Source of the DNA: a virus
Virus record (IMG/VR): IMGVR_UViG_3300032285_003183
Span: 1-50,433 of that record
Length of the DNA stretch: 50,433 nt
Strand: one strand, 5' to 3'
The position numbers were made by a program, and so were the translations under genes. The notes beneath the pieces were generated by a model. The model did not search any database. It saw only the letters and a program-made list of their open reading frames with translations, and had not been told where the DNA came from. Shown one piece after another: positions 1 through 8,237 of this stretch; position 1 is the first letter of the stretch; each line of letters starts with the position of its first letter.

Positions 1-141
1 ATGAATGTAACTCATGTCACGCTCATCAAAGGGCTTAGATAGAACGTGACGTTCTACAGCACCCATCAAACGAGTTTCTCTCTTACTCGTATTAAGGAAT
101 GCCTTTAAGTCTTTGCTGGCGATAGTCTTAGGTTTTGCCAT
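1..141 (-). CDS. Partial unknown phage protein, N-terminal 47 codons
   Basis: Reading the minus strand from the ATG at 139..141, the frame stays open for 47 codons to the left edge of the window. The start overlaps the stop of the WhiB-like gene by 14 bases, as is usual in this operon. The visible peptide begins MAKPKTIASKDLKAFL, is basic, and ends RDMSYIH. From memory that ending resembles the beginning of some actinophage RecB/Cas4-like exonucleases, but no catalytic motif is visible, so this is only a weak suggestion. It sits downstream of recA and the resolvase-like gene, which would fit a recombination role. Confidence 0.6.
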   Translation of the reverse strand, partial: MAKPKTIASKDLKAFLNTSKRETRLMGAVERHVLSKPFDERDMSYIH

Positions 142-460
142 ACTTTCTGCCCTCTTTCTCCAACCACTCATCAAGAGTGATCCCCTGTTTCTCATACTTG
201 CGTTGAGCGGCATTACGTTCTCGGTGGGACATACCACCAAAGATTCCATGAAGCTCATTATTCATTATAGCCTCCTTTAGACACTCTTGTCTAACCGGGC
301 ATTCTGGCCTGCCATCTGTACCCCAACAGATTGCTTTGGCCCTATCAGCTATAGGCTTATATAAAGCTTTGTCTCGTGGTGGAAAAAATATCTCTGTATC
401 TTCTCCCTGACACTTTGCTTCATACCGCCAAGTCCAGCTGGGGTCATCGCTGTAACGCAC
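128..460 (-). CDS. whiB: WhiB-like Fe-S transcription factor 1
   Basis: A 110-aa WhiB-family protein. These bind a [4Fe-4S] cluster through four Cys and usually act by contacting the main sigma factor. Candidate ligands are C17, C45, C54 and C60, followed by the family turn GIFGG at 72-76 and a basic C-terminal part (HRERNAAQRK). The usual CxxC pair is opened out: C45 and C54 are eight residues apart because of a short WGTDGRPE insertion. The start is GTG at 460, overlapping the upstream stop as TAGTG and preceded by GAGGTG. It is the second-to-last gene of the replication operon. It may retune host sigma-factor use; its target is unknown. Confidence 0.88.
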   Translation of the reverse strand: MRYSDDPSWTWRYEAKCQGEDTEIFFPPRDKALYKPIADRAKAICWGTDGRPECPVRQECLKEAIMNNELHGIFGGMSHRERNAAQRKYEKQGITLDEWLEKEGRKYGKT

Positions 461-777
461 TACTCACCTCTTATTGAATTACGTAATTCAAAGAAATCCT
501 CCTCTAAAAGAACAACGTAATTCTCACCATCAAGGTGAAGCCCTAGTACCGGAGTGCGGCTATCTAGGATGGCTTCCTTTGTAATCTTTTGAAGTACCTC
601 TGACTTAATAGTCACTGACTTCTTTCCAGTCCACTTGTGCTCGATAAGGAGATCATCACTTCTGACATCTCCTTTACGAGACCAAAATGCACCAGAGGCG
701 GCACTGCGCTTGCCACCTACTGCTTTCTCTAAACGCTTTTCATGCTTTAGAGATTGCTTTTGTCCTTCACTCTTCAT
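460..777 (-). CDS. PD-(D/E)XK nuclease, Holliday-junction-resolvase-like
   Basis: A 105-aa basic protein with the layout of small Hjc/resolvase-type nucleases. It has an N-terminal basic helix with a glutamate (HEKRLEKA), then SAASGAFWSRKGDV with candidate metal ligand D37, and then the E-x-K motif LIEHKWT (E46, K48), followed by a helix of alternating charge. Such enzymes cut branched DNA intermediates during phage replication and packaging. It follows recA directly, with an 11-base overlap, and precedes whiB by a TAGTG overlap. The fold assignment rests on the GDV and ExK motifs only; an endonuclease of another PD-(D/E)XK subgroup is possible. Confidence 0.6.
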   Translation of the reverse strand: MKSEGQKQSLKHEKRLEKAVGGKRSAASGAFWSRKGDVRSDDLLIEHKWTGKKSVTIKSEVLQKITKEAILDSRTPVLGLHLDGENYVVLLEEDFFELRNSIRGE

Positions 778-1828
778 CCGGTACTTCCATCATTAATGCT
801 GGAGCTACCTTAAGAGTATCCATTACTGCCTTACTAATTTCTTCACGTAGATCTACCTCTTCACGAAGTGAGTCAATAAGTGCCTGAGCACCCTGCCACT
901 TACGGTCTGCGTAATACATCCAACCACCACGACGCTCTACTATACCATTTAGAATAGATAGGGCCACAATCTCTTTGCCTGTGTCGTAGCTACCAGCATC
1001 AATTGGACCACCTTCTGAGAAGTAAAAGTCTAAATAAGCTGTCTGCTGTGGTGGATAAGTCTTATTCTTAATTGTGCGAACACGAATAGTTTGACCTACT
1101 CGGCGCTTTTCTTGTCCCGTACCAACCTCTAGCCAGTCATCACGCTTGACTTCACAACGTACACTATAGGCATAGTCTTTACCAAGACCACCTGGGGTTG
1201 TGCGAGGATCGCCATGCATAACACCAATCTTCATACGATACTGATTAATCATAATTCCTAGGATAGGACGCTCTGACTCAATAAGATCACGCTTTGTAGC
1301 TGAGGCTACTTTTCTGAAGAACTTGTTCGTGATGAGGGCTCCACGTCCCACAGTGAATTCTTCCATGTGCTTTTCGTCTTCCGCTGAAGGAACGAGAGCG
1401 GGGAGAGAATCAATAACAACCATGTCAACAGCTTTGCTTTCCATGAATTGGATAACGGCATCAAAAGCATCCTCCATACTATTTGTTTCAACTAAAATTA
1501 CACGCTCAGTATCTACGCCACAAAGCTCTGCGTACTCAGGATCAAAGTCCTCAGCAGCAATCCATACCGCTGTGAACTCAGGGTTCTTTGCCTGGTTAGC
1601 AGCAATAGTACGAAGAGCAATTGCAGTCTTACCGTGAGAAGCTTCGCCTACAAGCTCTACCCAACGATTCATAGGCCAACCGCCACCAAGAACTACGTCT
1701 AGTGTGAGTGAACCTGACGGAATACGATCTGGCAAGTTTACTTGGTTAGCAGTAACTACTGTACCTGCACCAAGCTTCTTATTAATGTTTGCTACAACCT
1801 TTAGTGCATCTGAATTAATTACTGCCAT
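767..1828 (-). CDS. recA: RecA-like recombinase
   Basis: A 353-aa RecA homologue catalysing ATP-dependent strand exchange. Walker A is GEASHGKT (61-68), the Walker B region is MVVIDSLPALVP (136-147), and a RecA-type loop region runs through INQYRMKIGVMHGDPRTTPG (about 194-213), matching the bacterial L2 region and its preceding NQ motif. Unlike many bacterial RecAs it has no long acidic C-terminal tail, ending after VPDEE. It starts with ATG at 1828, overlapping the upstream stop as TAATG, and its end overlaps the resolvase-like gene. Together with the ssDNA-binding protein, SNF2 helicase and resolvase it forms a phage recombination set. Confidence 0.95.
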   Translation of the reverse strand: MAVINSDALKVVANINKKLGAGTVVTANQVNLPDRIPSGSLTLDVVLGGGWPMNRWVELVGEASHGKTAIALRTIAANQAKNPEFTAVWIAAEDFDPEYAELCGVDTERVILVETNSMEDAFDAVIQFMESKAVDMVVIDSLPALVPSAEDEKHMEEFTVGRGALITNKFFRKVASATKRDLIESERPILGIMINQYRMKIGVMHGDPRTTPGGLGKDYAYSVRCEVKRDDWLEVGTGQEKRRVGQTIRVRTIKNKTYPPQQTAYLDFYFSEGGPIDAGSYDTGKEIVALSILNGIVERRGGWMYYADRKWQGAQALIDSLREEVDLREEISKAVMDTLKVAPALMMEVPDEE

Positions 1829-2220
1829 TACCCGATCCTATCTACGATTACGGTGGGATTAAACCCACCACTTTGTCCGACTTGTTTTGCTGCTGTTACT
1901 GGACCATTGCCTGTACCTGAACTAGAAAGTCCTGATCCTTGTTGTACGATGGGATATCCACAATCATAACAACGTGGACGTCCTCCGGTTGGAGATGCCA
2001 TATAATTTCCTGAGTTACATCCTGGACAACGGTCAGCAGACTTTGCACTCTGTGCCCTAGTAACTAACTGATCTTGATTAGGATCATAACTAACTTGGGT
2101 GTTAGGTGCACCAGGTGTTGCTCTGTATACATTTCCTGGGGGTGGTGTTGTTGCAGGAGTTGGGGTGGAGTTTGGAGTACCACCTAACTTATTAGCCCAC
2201 CAATTACTATTACTCATCAT
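1828..2220 (-). CDS. Zinc-ribbon protein with disordered flanks
   Basis: A 130-aa protein of unknown function. Residues 12-45 are rich in Pro, Thr and Asn and look disordered. Residues 65-87 hold two CxxC pairs (C65/C68 as CPGC, C84/C87 as CYDC), a classical zinc ribbon. The tail is Gly/Ser-rich. The start is the first ATG of an ATGATG pair overlapping the previous stop; the second ATG at 2217 is equally possible. It is coupled to recA (TAATG), so an accessory role in DNA metabolism is plausible but not shown. Confidence 0.72.
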   Translation of the reverse strand: MMSNSNWWANKLGGTPNSTPTPATTPPPGNVYRATPGAPNTQVSYDPNQDQLVTRAQSAKSADRCPGCNSGNYMASPTGGRPRCYDCGYPIVQQGSGLSSSGTGNGPVTAAKQVGQSGGFNPTVIVDRIG

Positions 2221-2647
2221 CTACCGCCATTGATTTAATTAACCCGAGACTAAATAAAGTTGATACGCAAGAGATAGATGAAGATAGGGCAACAAGCCTA
2301 AACAACCTAGTCAGCTGCTCTACATCTTCTATGCCTAGCTTATCTAACTCACCGTACTCTTCTTCTTCATCTTCAATCATATAAGCTGATGCTGCAATCT
2401 TTGCAGCAATGTCTGCATGTGAATCTATAAAAGGAATCAACATAGCAAACTTTTCTAAACGCTTTTGACTCTCACGCTCTTCCATCTCTGCAACATCATC
2501 TGAGATAGGTGGCAGCCCCATAGCTGCGGCAATATCTTCTGCTGGCATAAGCATAGTGTCATAGATTACTTGACGAATTAAAACTGGCAAGGGAAGTTGA
2601 GTAACTTGCCTACGTTTCTTTACAGGTTTCTTTTTCTTCCAGAACAC
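2210..2647 (-). CDS. Unknown phage protein, basic head and acidic middle
   Basis: A 145-aa protein not recognised. I place the start at GTG 2647, where it overlaps the polymerase stop as TAGTG and has GGAGAAG at good spacing; the open frame extends six codons further upstream to another GTG at 2665 inside the polymerase gene. The N-terminus is strongly basic (FWKKKKPVKKRR), the centre is helical and charged with an EEEEYGE stretch, and the last 25 residues are hydrophobic with Ser and Cys (LVALSSSISCVSTLFSLGL), possibly a membrane contact or a buried helix. It lies between DNA polymerase and the zinc-ribbon gene. Confidence 0.7.
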   Translation of the reverse strand: MFWKKKKPVKKRRQVTQLPLPVLIRQVIYDTMLMPAEDIAAAMGLPPISDDVAEMEERESQKRLEKFAMLIPFIDSHADIAAKIAASAYMIEDEEEEYGELDKLGIEDVEQLTRLFRLVALSSSISCVSTLFSLGLIKSMAVDDE

Positions 2648-4623
2648 TATTTGGCTTCTCCCCACCGCTGCACAGTTTTTACATCTGCGATCATGGGGAT
2701 ATTAAGTGCTTTAATACCTTCCATAGCTTCTCGAATTGCTTCGGCTGTTTCCTCAGCTAAATGATCTGGGGTAACAGTTACTAGTTCATCGTGAATAGTC
2801 AAGATAAGACTTGCCTCATCAGGGATCAGCTTATGTGCCCTAATCATAGCAAGTTTTATAAGATCTGCTGAAGACCCCTGGATTACCGTGTTAAACGCCT
2901 GACGTTCGGCCCTAGAGCGTTGCCACATAACGTTTGACCTAAGATCTGGCAAATACCTACGACGCTTTAGATAGGTCAATGCGTAGGGAATAGGGGCACG
3001 TCTACGGCAGTCCATGATGACCTGCTTCTTGTACTTAGCTACAGATGGAAACTTAGCCATGAATTGATCTAGAAGATTACGAGCTTCATTAACTGATACT
3101 CCAATAGAGTCAGCAATCTTATCCGGCCCAACGCCGTACATCATAGCTAGAACTAAGGTCTTAGCTGCAGAACGATCTACTCCAACGGTATTACCGATGG
3201 TCGTGTAGATATCAACACCTTCAAGATAAGAGTTGCACATAATCCTGTCGCCACTAAATGAAGCAAGAACACGAGGTTCAATCTGAGAGTAGTCAGCTAC
3301 AACAAGCTTGCTACCTTCCGGTGCAACAAATAGGTTACGAATAGCCTTACCATTAGCTGTACGTGGGTTAGGCACATTCTGTAAGTTAGGGTTACGACTT
3401 GAAAAACGACCAGTCTCTGCACCATACTGAATAAAGTCTGTGTGGATTCTTCCACGAAGTAGAAGACTCTTTTTAGCAACAGTCTTAGACTTGCCCGCCA
3501 AAGTACGAGTAATATCTCCACCAAGGTATGGAACTACATAAGTAGTTAACAGCTTGTTAAGATCTGAGTAATTAAGCATCTCATCTACTAAAGCATCTTT
3601 ACCGGCAAACATCTTAAGTGCAGGTTCTGCTACAGAGAAGTCAGACACTGTAGGATTTGATCCGGCCTCAATACGTTTTTCTCCGGCAGGAGTTAAGACT
3701 TTAGGCTTAAGACCTCGGCCACCTTCTGTCTTCTTAGAAAACAATATGCGTTGCTTTTCAGGAACACTATTAATGTTAAAAGCTTTACCAGCAAATTTAT
3801 AGATATTAGCTTTAGTAGTCTCTAGCTGTAGTTCTAGGTTGGCTTTTAACTTTCCTAGTTCATCTACGTCAATGTCTGCACCACGAAGTTCCATAGTACA
3901 GATAACCTCAAGCACATCCATCTCAAGGTTAAACAACCCACGCAAGCTATCGGTGTCAAGCTTATCAGCATACTTATTCCATAGCTTCCAAGTCCACTCA
4001 GCATCAAGTCCGGCGTAGGTTGCAACCTCGTCAAATGAATAAACCTCTACCTCTTTACCAACACCTTTAACCATGTGGTAACCGAACTCACGCTTTAAGC
4101 AGTCATCAAGACCAAGGTTAAGTCGGTCTTGAGTATTAAGAATAAACGCAGCATTAAGGGTACATGCAAATGGCTGCGCTGGGAGCCCACCAAGATACTT
4201 GGTAACGCTCTGTAGATCGAATTTAAGGTTGTGTCCGATCTTAACCATGTCACTAAAGAACAATGGCTTTAGTGCTTTAAATACTTCACCCGGAGTTAAT
4301 TGCTCTGGGGCCTCTGTAAAAATTTTCTTAGCCTTACGCTCATCCTTGCTGTAATCAGAAGGACGGATAGGCAAACCTTTAATAATTCTGTCCTGGGCAG
4401 AGGGGAGCAATGGATACTCTGTACGAATATAATCTCCATTTGGATGGCCCATAGGAATAACATCCACACGGCCTTCAGTAGCCAATGCGATCCAAGTGAT
4501 TATGTTCTGGCGTGGGTCTCCTCTGTGGTCTCCCACAGTTTCCACGTCAAATACAAAGGCGTCCTGTTCACTGTAGTAAGTGACAAGATCCTCTAATTGC
4601 TCTGTTGTAGTAATTATATTCAT
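2647..4623 (-). CDS. polA: Family-A DNA polymerase with 3'-5' exonuclease
   Basis: A 658-aa replicative polymerase of the PolI family. The proofreading domain keeps D26 and E28 (FVFDVE), D136 (HNLKFD) and the Exo III motif Y203/D207 (YAGLD). The polymerase domain keeps TGRFSSRNPNLQNVP (404-418), motif A (VVADYSQIEPRVLA, metal ligand D444), motif B (R484 and K488 in RSAAKTLVLAMMYG) and motif C (HDE, 611-613). There is no room for an N-terminal 5'-3' nuclease, which is normal for phage PolA. The ATG start at 4623 follows AGAGGAG. A GC-rich hairpin lies just upstream, between this gene and the ssDNA-binding protein gene. Confidence 0.96.
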   Translation of the reverse strand: MNIITTTEQLEDLVTYYSEQDAFVFDVETVGDHRGDPRQNIITWIALATEGRVDVIPMGHPNGDYIRTEYPLLPSAQDRIIKGLPIRPSDYSKDERKAKKIFTEAPEQLTPGEVFKALKPLFFSDMVKIGHNLKFDLQSVTKYLGGLPAQPFACTLNAAFILNTQDRLNLGLDDCLKREFGYHMVKGVGKEVEVYSFDEVATYAGLDAEWTWKLWNKYADKLDTDSLRGLFNLEMDVLEVICTMELRGADIDVDELGKLKANLELQLETTKANIYKFAGKAFNINSVPEKQRILFSKKTEGGRGLKPKVLTPAGEKRIEAGSNPTVSDFSVAEPALKMFAGKDALVDEMLNYSDLNKLLTTYVVPYLGGDITRTLAGKSKTVAKKSLLLRGRIHTDFIQYGAETGRFSSRNPNLQNVPNPRTANGKAIRNLFVAPEGSKLVVADYSQIEPRVLASFSGDRIMCNSYLEGVDIYTTIGNTVGVDRSAAKTLVLAMMYGVGPDKIADSIGVSVNEARNLLDQFMAKFPSVAKYKKQVIMDCRRRAPIPYALTYLKRRRYLPDLRSNVMWQRSRAERQAFNTVIQGSSADLIKLAMIRAHKLIPDEASLILTIHDELVTVTPDHLAEETAEAIREAMEGIKALNIPMIADVKTVQRWGEAK

Positions 4624-4642
4624 TGCTCTCCTCTAGGTAGTA

Positions 4643-4679
4643 GAGGGGCCCGTGAGAAAGGAGGTAGACCGGGCCCCTC
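4643..4679 (-). terminator. GC-rich hairpin between ssb-like and polA genes
   Basis: A perfect 10-bp inverted repeat (4643..4652 GAGGGGCCCG pairing with 4670..4679) with a 17-base loop sits in the 72-base gap. On the minus strand it is not followed by a U run, so it is not a canonical intrinsic terminator. It could be a weak terminator, an attenuator or an RNA-processing/stability element separating abundant ssDNA-binding protein from polymerase expression. Confidence 0.5.
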
Positions 4680-4695
4680 AACTTAATGGGTTTGA

Positions 4696-5388
4696 CTAGT
4701 TGCTAGCTGCAATCTCTCGAGCAATCTCAGCAAGTTCAGCCTTAGTGGACGTGTGGAGAGCATCAGGTCCGAGTGGCTTCATTGTCTTGATTAACTCAGC
4801 TGCTGCAATAGGATCAATTTCCCATTCCTCAGCGAGGTCACGTTCCTTAACAGGAACGATGGAGTAAGAAGTCTTGGTGCCTTGACCAGACTTACTTACT
4901 GCCCAGTAGAGGTCAGGACGATTGAGTGGACCTGTCTTCGTATTTGAAGCAAGCTTCTCAAGCTGACCACATAGACGAACCCCGACAATCATTAGTTGGA
5001 GTTGTGGGTCTTCATCAGAAAGATTAAGAACAGTAAACGCAAACTTTTGGTCTGGCTTACTACCCACTGCAATTAGTGGATCGTCCTCACCGATACTAAT
5101 AAATGACTTTTTACCTGGACGGTTAATCCAGTGCTGCATGAACACCATTGGTTCATCCGAGATGAATTTGATTAGCTGAACATCTTCGTCAAAACGGAAA
5201 TCCGTAGCGAAGGTTTTTGTTGACTTGGCTACAGCCTTCTTGGCTGCACCCCAACCTGACTGAATTACAGATGAGTGTGAAGGAACTTCGTTCTCATCTT
5301 CTTCTACGAACAGGTCTTCCTCAACTTCTGGAGCTGAGTATGAATCTACGTTAGGTAGATCTTTTTGTATTTTTAATGAAGCGCTCAT
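4696..5388 (-). CDS. ssDNA-binding protein (gp32-like)
   Basis: A 230-aa protein resembling phage single-stranded DNA-binding proteins of the actinophage gp32-like type. It has an acidic N-terminal stretch (20-36), then a GW plus basic segment (46-57), then an OB-type core with IKFISDEPMVFMQHWINR (about 73-90) and KKSFISIGEDDPL, followed by FAFTVLNL. As I recall, homologues have a CPLC zinc site where this one reads DDPLIAVG, so a structural zinc appears to be absent. The start ATG at 5388 follows GAGGAAG. Its place directly before polA fits a role coating template DNA at the fork. Confidence 0.72.
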   Translation of the reverse strand: MSASLKIQKDLPNVDSYSAPEVEEDLFVEEDENEVPSHSSVIQSGWGAAKKAVAKSTKTFATDFRFDEDVQLIKFISDEPMVFMQHWINRPGKKSFISIGEDDPLIAVGSKPDQKFAFTVLNLSDEDPQLQLMIVGVRLCGQLEKLASNTKTGPLNRPDLYWAVSKSGQGTKTSYSIVPVKERDLAEEWEIDPIAAAELIKTMKPLGPDALHTSTKAELAEIAREIAASN

Positions 5389-5445
5389 GGCTTCCTCTCT
5401 TTACTTGGCTGATAGCTGAGACCCAGAGGTCTTTACGCTAGGTGG

Positions 5446-5913
5446 TTAGTTTGTTTCTTGACTATGAATTGTTTTCCAAGACTCTGCCAGTTCAATAGCA
5501 AGATCTGGATAGCGATTCCAGTCAACTCTAGGTGCCCCGATGAGGCCTCTAGTTTGGAAACTTTTGATAGTAGACTCGATCATAGCTTTGGAATACATCC
5601 GCCATCCTGGCTTCTTTACTCCGTCTACAATCATAGACTTGAGTCGGTAAGGTGCACGTGGAATATAACCTTTTCTTTCCCATAGTCTAACTGTCACTAC
5701 CGGTCTTCCCAGTGCTTGGCACAATGACCCAACACTGTAAAGCTCTACCGTCTTTCCATTCGGTAGTTTTTTAACCTGTGGATTTGCATCCCAGGAACTT
5801 TCTTCTTTTGTTACCTTTGGCTTAGCATTTGGATCTACAGGACGACGCTTTCTTTTAGACCCTGGATAGTAATCATCCAAGCTGCCAAAGAATTGATCTA
5901 CCTTGTCTTCCAT
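5446..5913 (-). CDS. MerR-like winged HTH DNA-binding protein
   Basis: A 155-aa protein with a basic leader (KRKRRPVD, 20-27) and a MerR/excisionase-type winged helix at about 57-110. The sequence ELYSVGSLCQALGR followed by VTVRLWERKGYIP is the HTH signature, and GWRMYSKAMIEST forms the wing and next helix. The effector/dimerisation half of MerR regulators is missing, so it probably works as a simple DNA-binding factor. It is 3 bases downstream of the preceding gene and in the middle of the replication operon. It could regulate that operon or help assemble a nucleoprotein complex. Confidence 0.75.
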   Translation of the reverse strand: MEDKVDQFFGSLDDYYPGSKRKRRPVDPNAKPKVTKEESSWDANPQVKKLPNGKTVELYSVGSLCQALGRPVVTVRLWERKGYIPRAPYRLKSMIVDGVKKPGWRMYSKAMIESTIKSFQTRGLIGAPRVDWNRYPDLAIELAESWKTIHSQETN

Positions 5914-5915
5914 AA

Positions 5916-6350
5916 TTAAGCCTTGCTAGTAAGAAATGCGTATGACACTTTCTTTGGAAACATCTTATCAACTTCTTCTTCTGTGATAAGACCTTCGTAT
6001 AGACATGCCATTACCTCATCTTCTTTAAGTACCGGCATCATAACAAAGCAACGCTCAAACAAACCTTTTTCTTTAAGGAGTGCTGTAGCAGTGTCTTCAT
6101 CTAAAGATTGCGATACTTTGCGTTGACGCTGAAGTGCTGCAAATCCGTCTACTTCGTGGGGTAGACGGAGCCACAGGTTCCCCTTTTCGTCAGGCTCACC
6201 GATAGTATCAACAAGCTCTGACAAGTCTGCCTTGATTGCATCACGCTGCTTAGACATGTCGTCAATGCGACTACGTAGAGATATAAACTCAGACACCTTA
6301 GGCATAAAACCTGGGTCTTGTGGATCTGGACGTTCAATAACAGTTGGCAT
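5916..6350 (-). CDS. Unknown phage protein with coiled-coil segment
   Basis: A 144-aa protein that I do not recognise. Residues 18-48 are predicted by eye to be a long charged helix (SEFISLRSRIDDMSKQ onward), suggesting a coiled coil. A beta-like part (GNLWLRLP) and an acidic helical C-terminal half (LLKEKGLFERC, LITEEEVDKMFPKK) follow. The start ATG at 6350 has a perfect AGGAGG at a suitable distance, so translation is probably strong. It sits between the RHH regulator and the MerR-like gene in the replication operon. Confidence 0.72.
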   Translation of the reverse strand: MPTVIERPDPQDPGFMPKVSEFISLRSRIDDMSKQRDAIKADLSELVDTIGEPDEKGNLWLRLPHEVDGFAALQRQRKVSQSLDEDTATALLKEKGLFERCFVMMPVLKEDEVMACLYEGLITEEEVDKMFPKKVSYAFLTSKA

Positions 6351-6383
6351 TTTTCCTCCTGTTAATATTCTATAGGCAAATCC

Positions 6384-6542
6384 TTAGGAATGCAAATCGC
6401 CAATATAGGCCTTGAGAGCTTCAATAATCACGTCTGTAACGGTACGCTCTTCTATGGCAGCCTTCTCCTTCACAGCCATCCAGAGGTCGTTAGACACACG
6501 GATAGTGCGAGTCGGGGTCTTAGGTGCGTTAGGCATAGTCAT
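6384..6542 (-). CDS. Ribbon-helix-helix (Arc/CopG-type) protein
   Basis: A 52-aa gene. The protein begins MTMPNAPKTPTRTIRVSNDL and continues WMAVKEKAAIEERTVTDVI and IEALKAYIGDLHS. The TRTIRVS beta strand followed by two helices is the classical RHH fold, which dimerises and binds DNA through the strand. A second in-frame ATG lies at 6536. It starts 4 bases after the SNF2-helicase stop and has no strong ribosome-binding site, so translation is probably coupled. A likely role is autoregulation of the replication operon. Confidence 0.8.
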   Translation of the reverse strand: MTMPNAPKTPTRTIRVSNDLWMAVKEKAAIEERTVTDVIIEALKAYIGDLHS

Positions 6543-6546
6543 AATC

Positions 6547-8103
6547 TTATACCGAAACCTCAGATAGGAAAGCCCTAAGTGTTCCCGCAGTAAGGTTTAC
6601 CCCGCCCTCTGTATTGATACCTTCACCATCAATAATTGCATTAGCTATAGACATTTTCTGAACTAGCATAGCGTGCTGACGTTCTTCAATGGAACCGCCC
6701 ATTAAGAAATCTTGAATTACAATTGAGGGCCAGGTGCTAGATGCTCTTCTGATTCGTCCATTACGTTGAAGTGCGAGTCCGGCATTCCATGGAAGGTCGT
6801 AGTTAATGAGAAGATTAGCTTGCGGTAAATCAACACCATAACCCCCAGCGTCAGAGCTGACCAAAATACGACATTCCGGATCGGTTTGGAACCAGACTTT
6901 AGATTCTTCTTTTTGTTTAGCATCCATCTCCCCCGTATATTTTGCTGATGCATACCCTAAATGTTCTTGAATTAACCAAACCATATGTACATAGCTGGTA
7001 AAGATAACTACTTTATTTCTTTCATCTTGCTCTAAGAAATCGTCTACGTATTGTTTAAGTGCAGAAATCTTAGGATGTTTATTAAGCTTATCTAGCATTC
7101 CACGTTCTTCAAGCTCACCTACATAACCTGAAGTAGTAGCAGAATGTTTTAACAACTCTGGGTGATCAGAAAGCATACGTAACGAAGTAAGCTTAGACAT
7201 AACCTTACCCTTTAAAGCATCCATAACATCATTAGTTGTTTCTCCAGTGTAATGAGAAAACAAATCAAAACCGGAACCAAACGATTCTACAGCCTCATCT
7301 AAATCATTAAGAAGTTCCCTAGCAATTTGGTTATAAAGTTTAGCACCTGCGCTGTCAAACTCTACTAGAATAGGTTCAGCAAAAATAGTGTCTGGAAGAT
7401 ATGGTGCTACATCGGGGTCTTGTTGACGTTTACGTACAGAAGCGCCTGACATGGTTTTAGCAAGGGTAGTAAGATTACGATAGCGTTCTACGCCACCAAA
7501 GCGATTACGCACAATAAAGGTCTGGTCAAATAGATCAAAGCGTCCAAGTACTTTAGAATCCACAAACTGCATAATGCTATAAAGCTCTTCCGGCTTACCG
7601 TTTTCAATAGGGGTACCGGTAAGGGCAAAACGTATTGGGCTAGTTAATTTTTTGACGTGCTTTGATCGTTTTGATCTAAAGCTTTTGATAGCTGTTGCTT
7701 CGTCACAGACGATGAATCCTCTGGCAAGCTTTGATACAAAGTCCCAGTCGTTAACAACTTGCTCGTAATTGAGAATAACGTAGTCAACGAGTGAATGACC
7801 CCAGTCGAGGGCGTCGACATATTGCTTTTCTCGTTGCGCTTTGGATCCATCAATGACCAAAGGGTTTGCAGCACCATCTGTAAATTTCCTAATCTGATCT
7901 GCCCACTGATACTTGAGTGAGGACAAACAGATAACTATACCAGGCTCTGTGATAGATCCTGCATCTTTTAATTCCTCAATTGCAGCAATAGTTAACACAG
8001 TTTTACCCAGGCCAAGGTCATAAGCCACAAGCATCTTCTTGCGGTCTGTCATGGCCTCTACAGCTTCTACCTGATAGGGAAGAAGTGTTCCAGTAAAACT
8101 CAC
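6547..8103 (-). CDS. SNF2/superfamily-2 helicase
   Basis: A 518-aa SF2 ATPase. Motif I is DLGLGKT (29-35), motif II is DEAT (134-137) instead of DEAH, motif III is TGTPIEN (162-168), and the C-terminal lobe has VVIFTS, ILVSSDAGGYGVDLP and motif VI QRNGRIRR (446-453), the SNF2-type arrangement. Such phage proteins remodel forks or remove bound proteins. I start it at GTG 8103 because this overlaps the stop of the small zinc-ribbon gene as TAGTG; the frame stays open to another GTG at 8133. It is flanked by primase and RHH genes. Confidence 0.92.
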   Translation of the reverse strand: MSFTGTLLPYQVEAVEAMTDRKKMLVAYDLGLGKTVLTIAAIEELKDAGSITEPGIVICLSSLKYQWADQIRKFTDGAANPLVIDGSKAQREKQYVDALDWGHSLVDYVILNYEQVVNDWDFVSKLARGFIVCDEATAIKSFRSKRSKHVKKLTSPIRFALTGTPIENGKPEELYSIMQFVDSKVLGRFDLFDQTFIVRNRFGGVERYRNLTTLAKTMSGASVRKRQQDPDVAPYLPDTIFAEPILVEFDSAGAKLYNQIARELLNDLDEAVESFGSGFDLFSHYTGETTNDVMDALKGKVMSKLTSLRMLSDHPELLKHSATTSGYVGELEERGMLDKLNKHPKISALKQYVDDFLEQDERNKVVIFTSYVHMVWLIQEHLGYASAKYTGEMDAKQKEESKVWFQTDPECRILVSSDAGGYGVDLPQANLLINYDLPWNAGLALQRNGRIRRASSTWPSIVIQDFLMGGSIEERQHAMLVQKMSIANAIIDGEGINTEGGVNLTAGTLRAFLSEVSV

Positions 8104-8237
8104 TATCCAACCACCGTCTTTCTTACACCGCACTTGCTGCAGTAATGGTATGTGTTTCCAGTAAATGGGCAGCTAATACCATCGCTATAGGTATGCCCGG
8201 TTTTTTTACAACGCCACTGTTTAAATGCTTTAATCAT
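8103..8237 (-). CDS. 44-aa zinc-ribbon protein
   Basis: The frame starts at ATG 8237, overlapping the primase stop as ATGA, and ends in the TAGTG junction with the SNF2 helicase. The peptide starts MIKAFKQWRCKKTGHTYS and has cysteines at C10, C23, C33 and C36 (CSKC), enough for one zinc site. Both junctions show the stop-start overlap used throughout the operon, which strongly supports a real gene. The spacing (CKKTGHTY ... CPFTG ... YHYCSKCG) looks like a small treble-clef or zinc-ribbon adaptor. Function unknown. Confidence 0.78.
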   Translation of the reverse strand: MIKAFKQWRCKKTGHTYSDGISCPFTGNTYHYCSKCGVRKTVVG

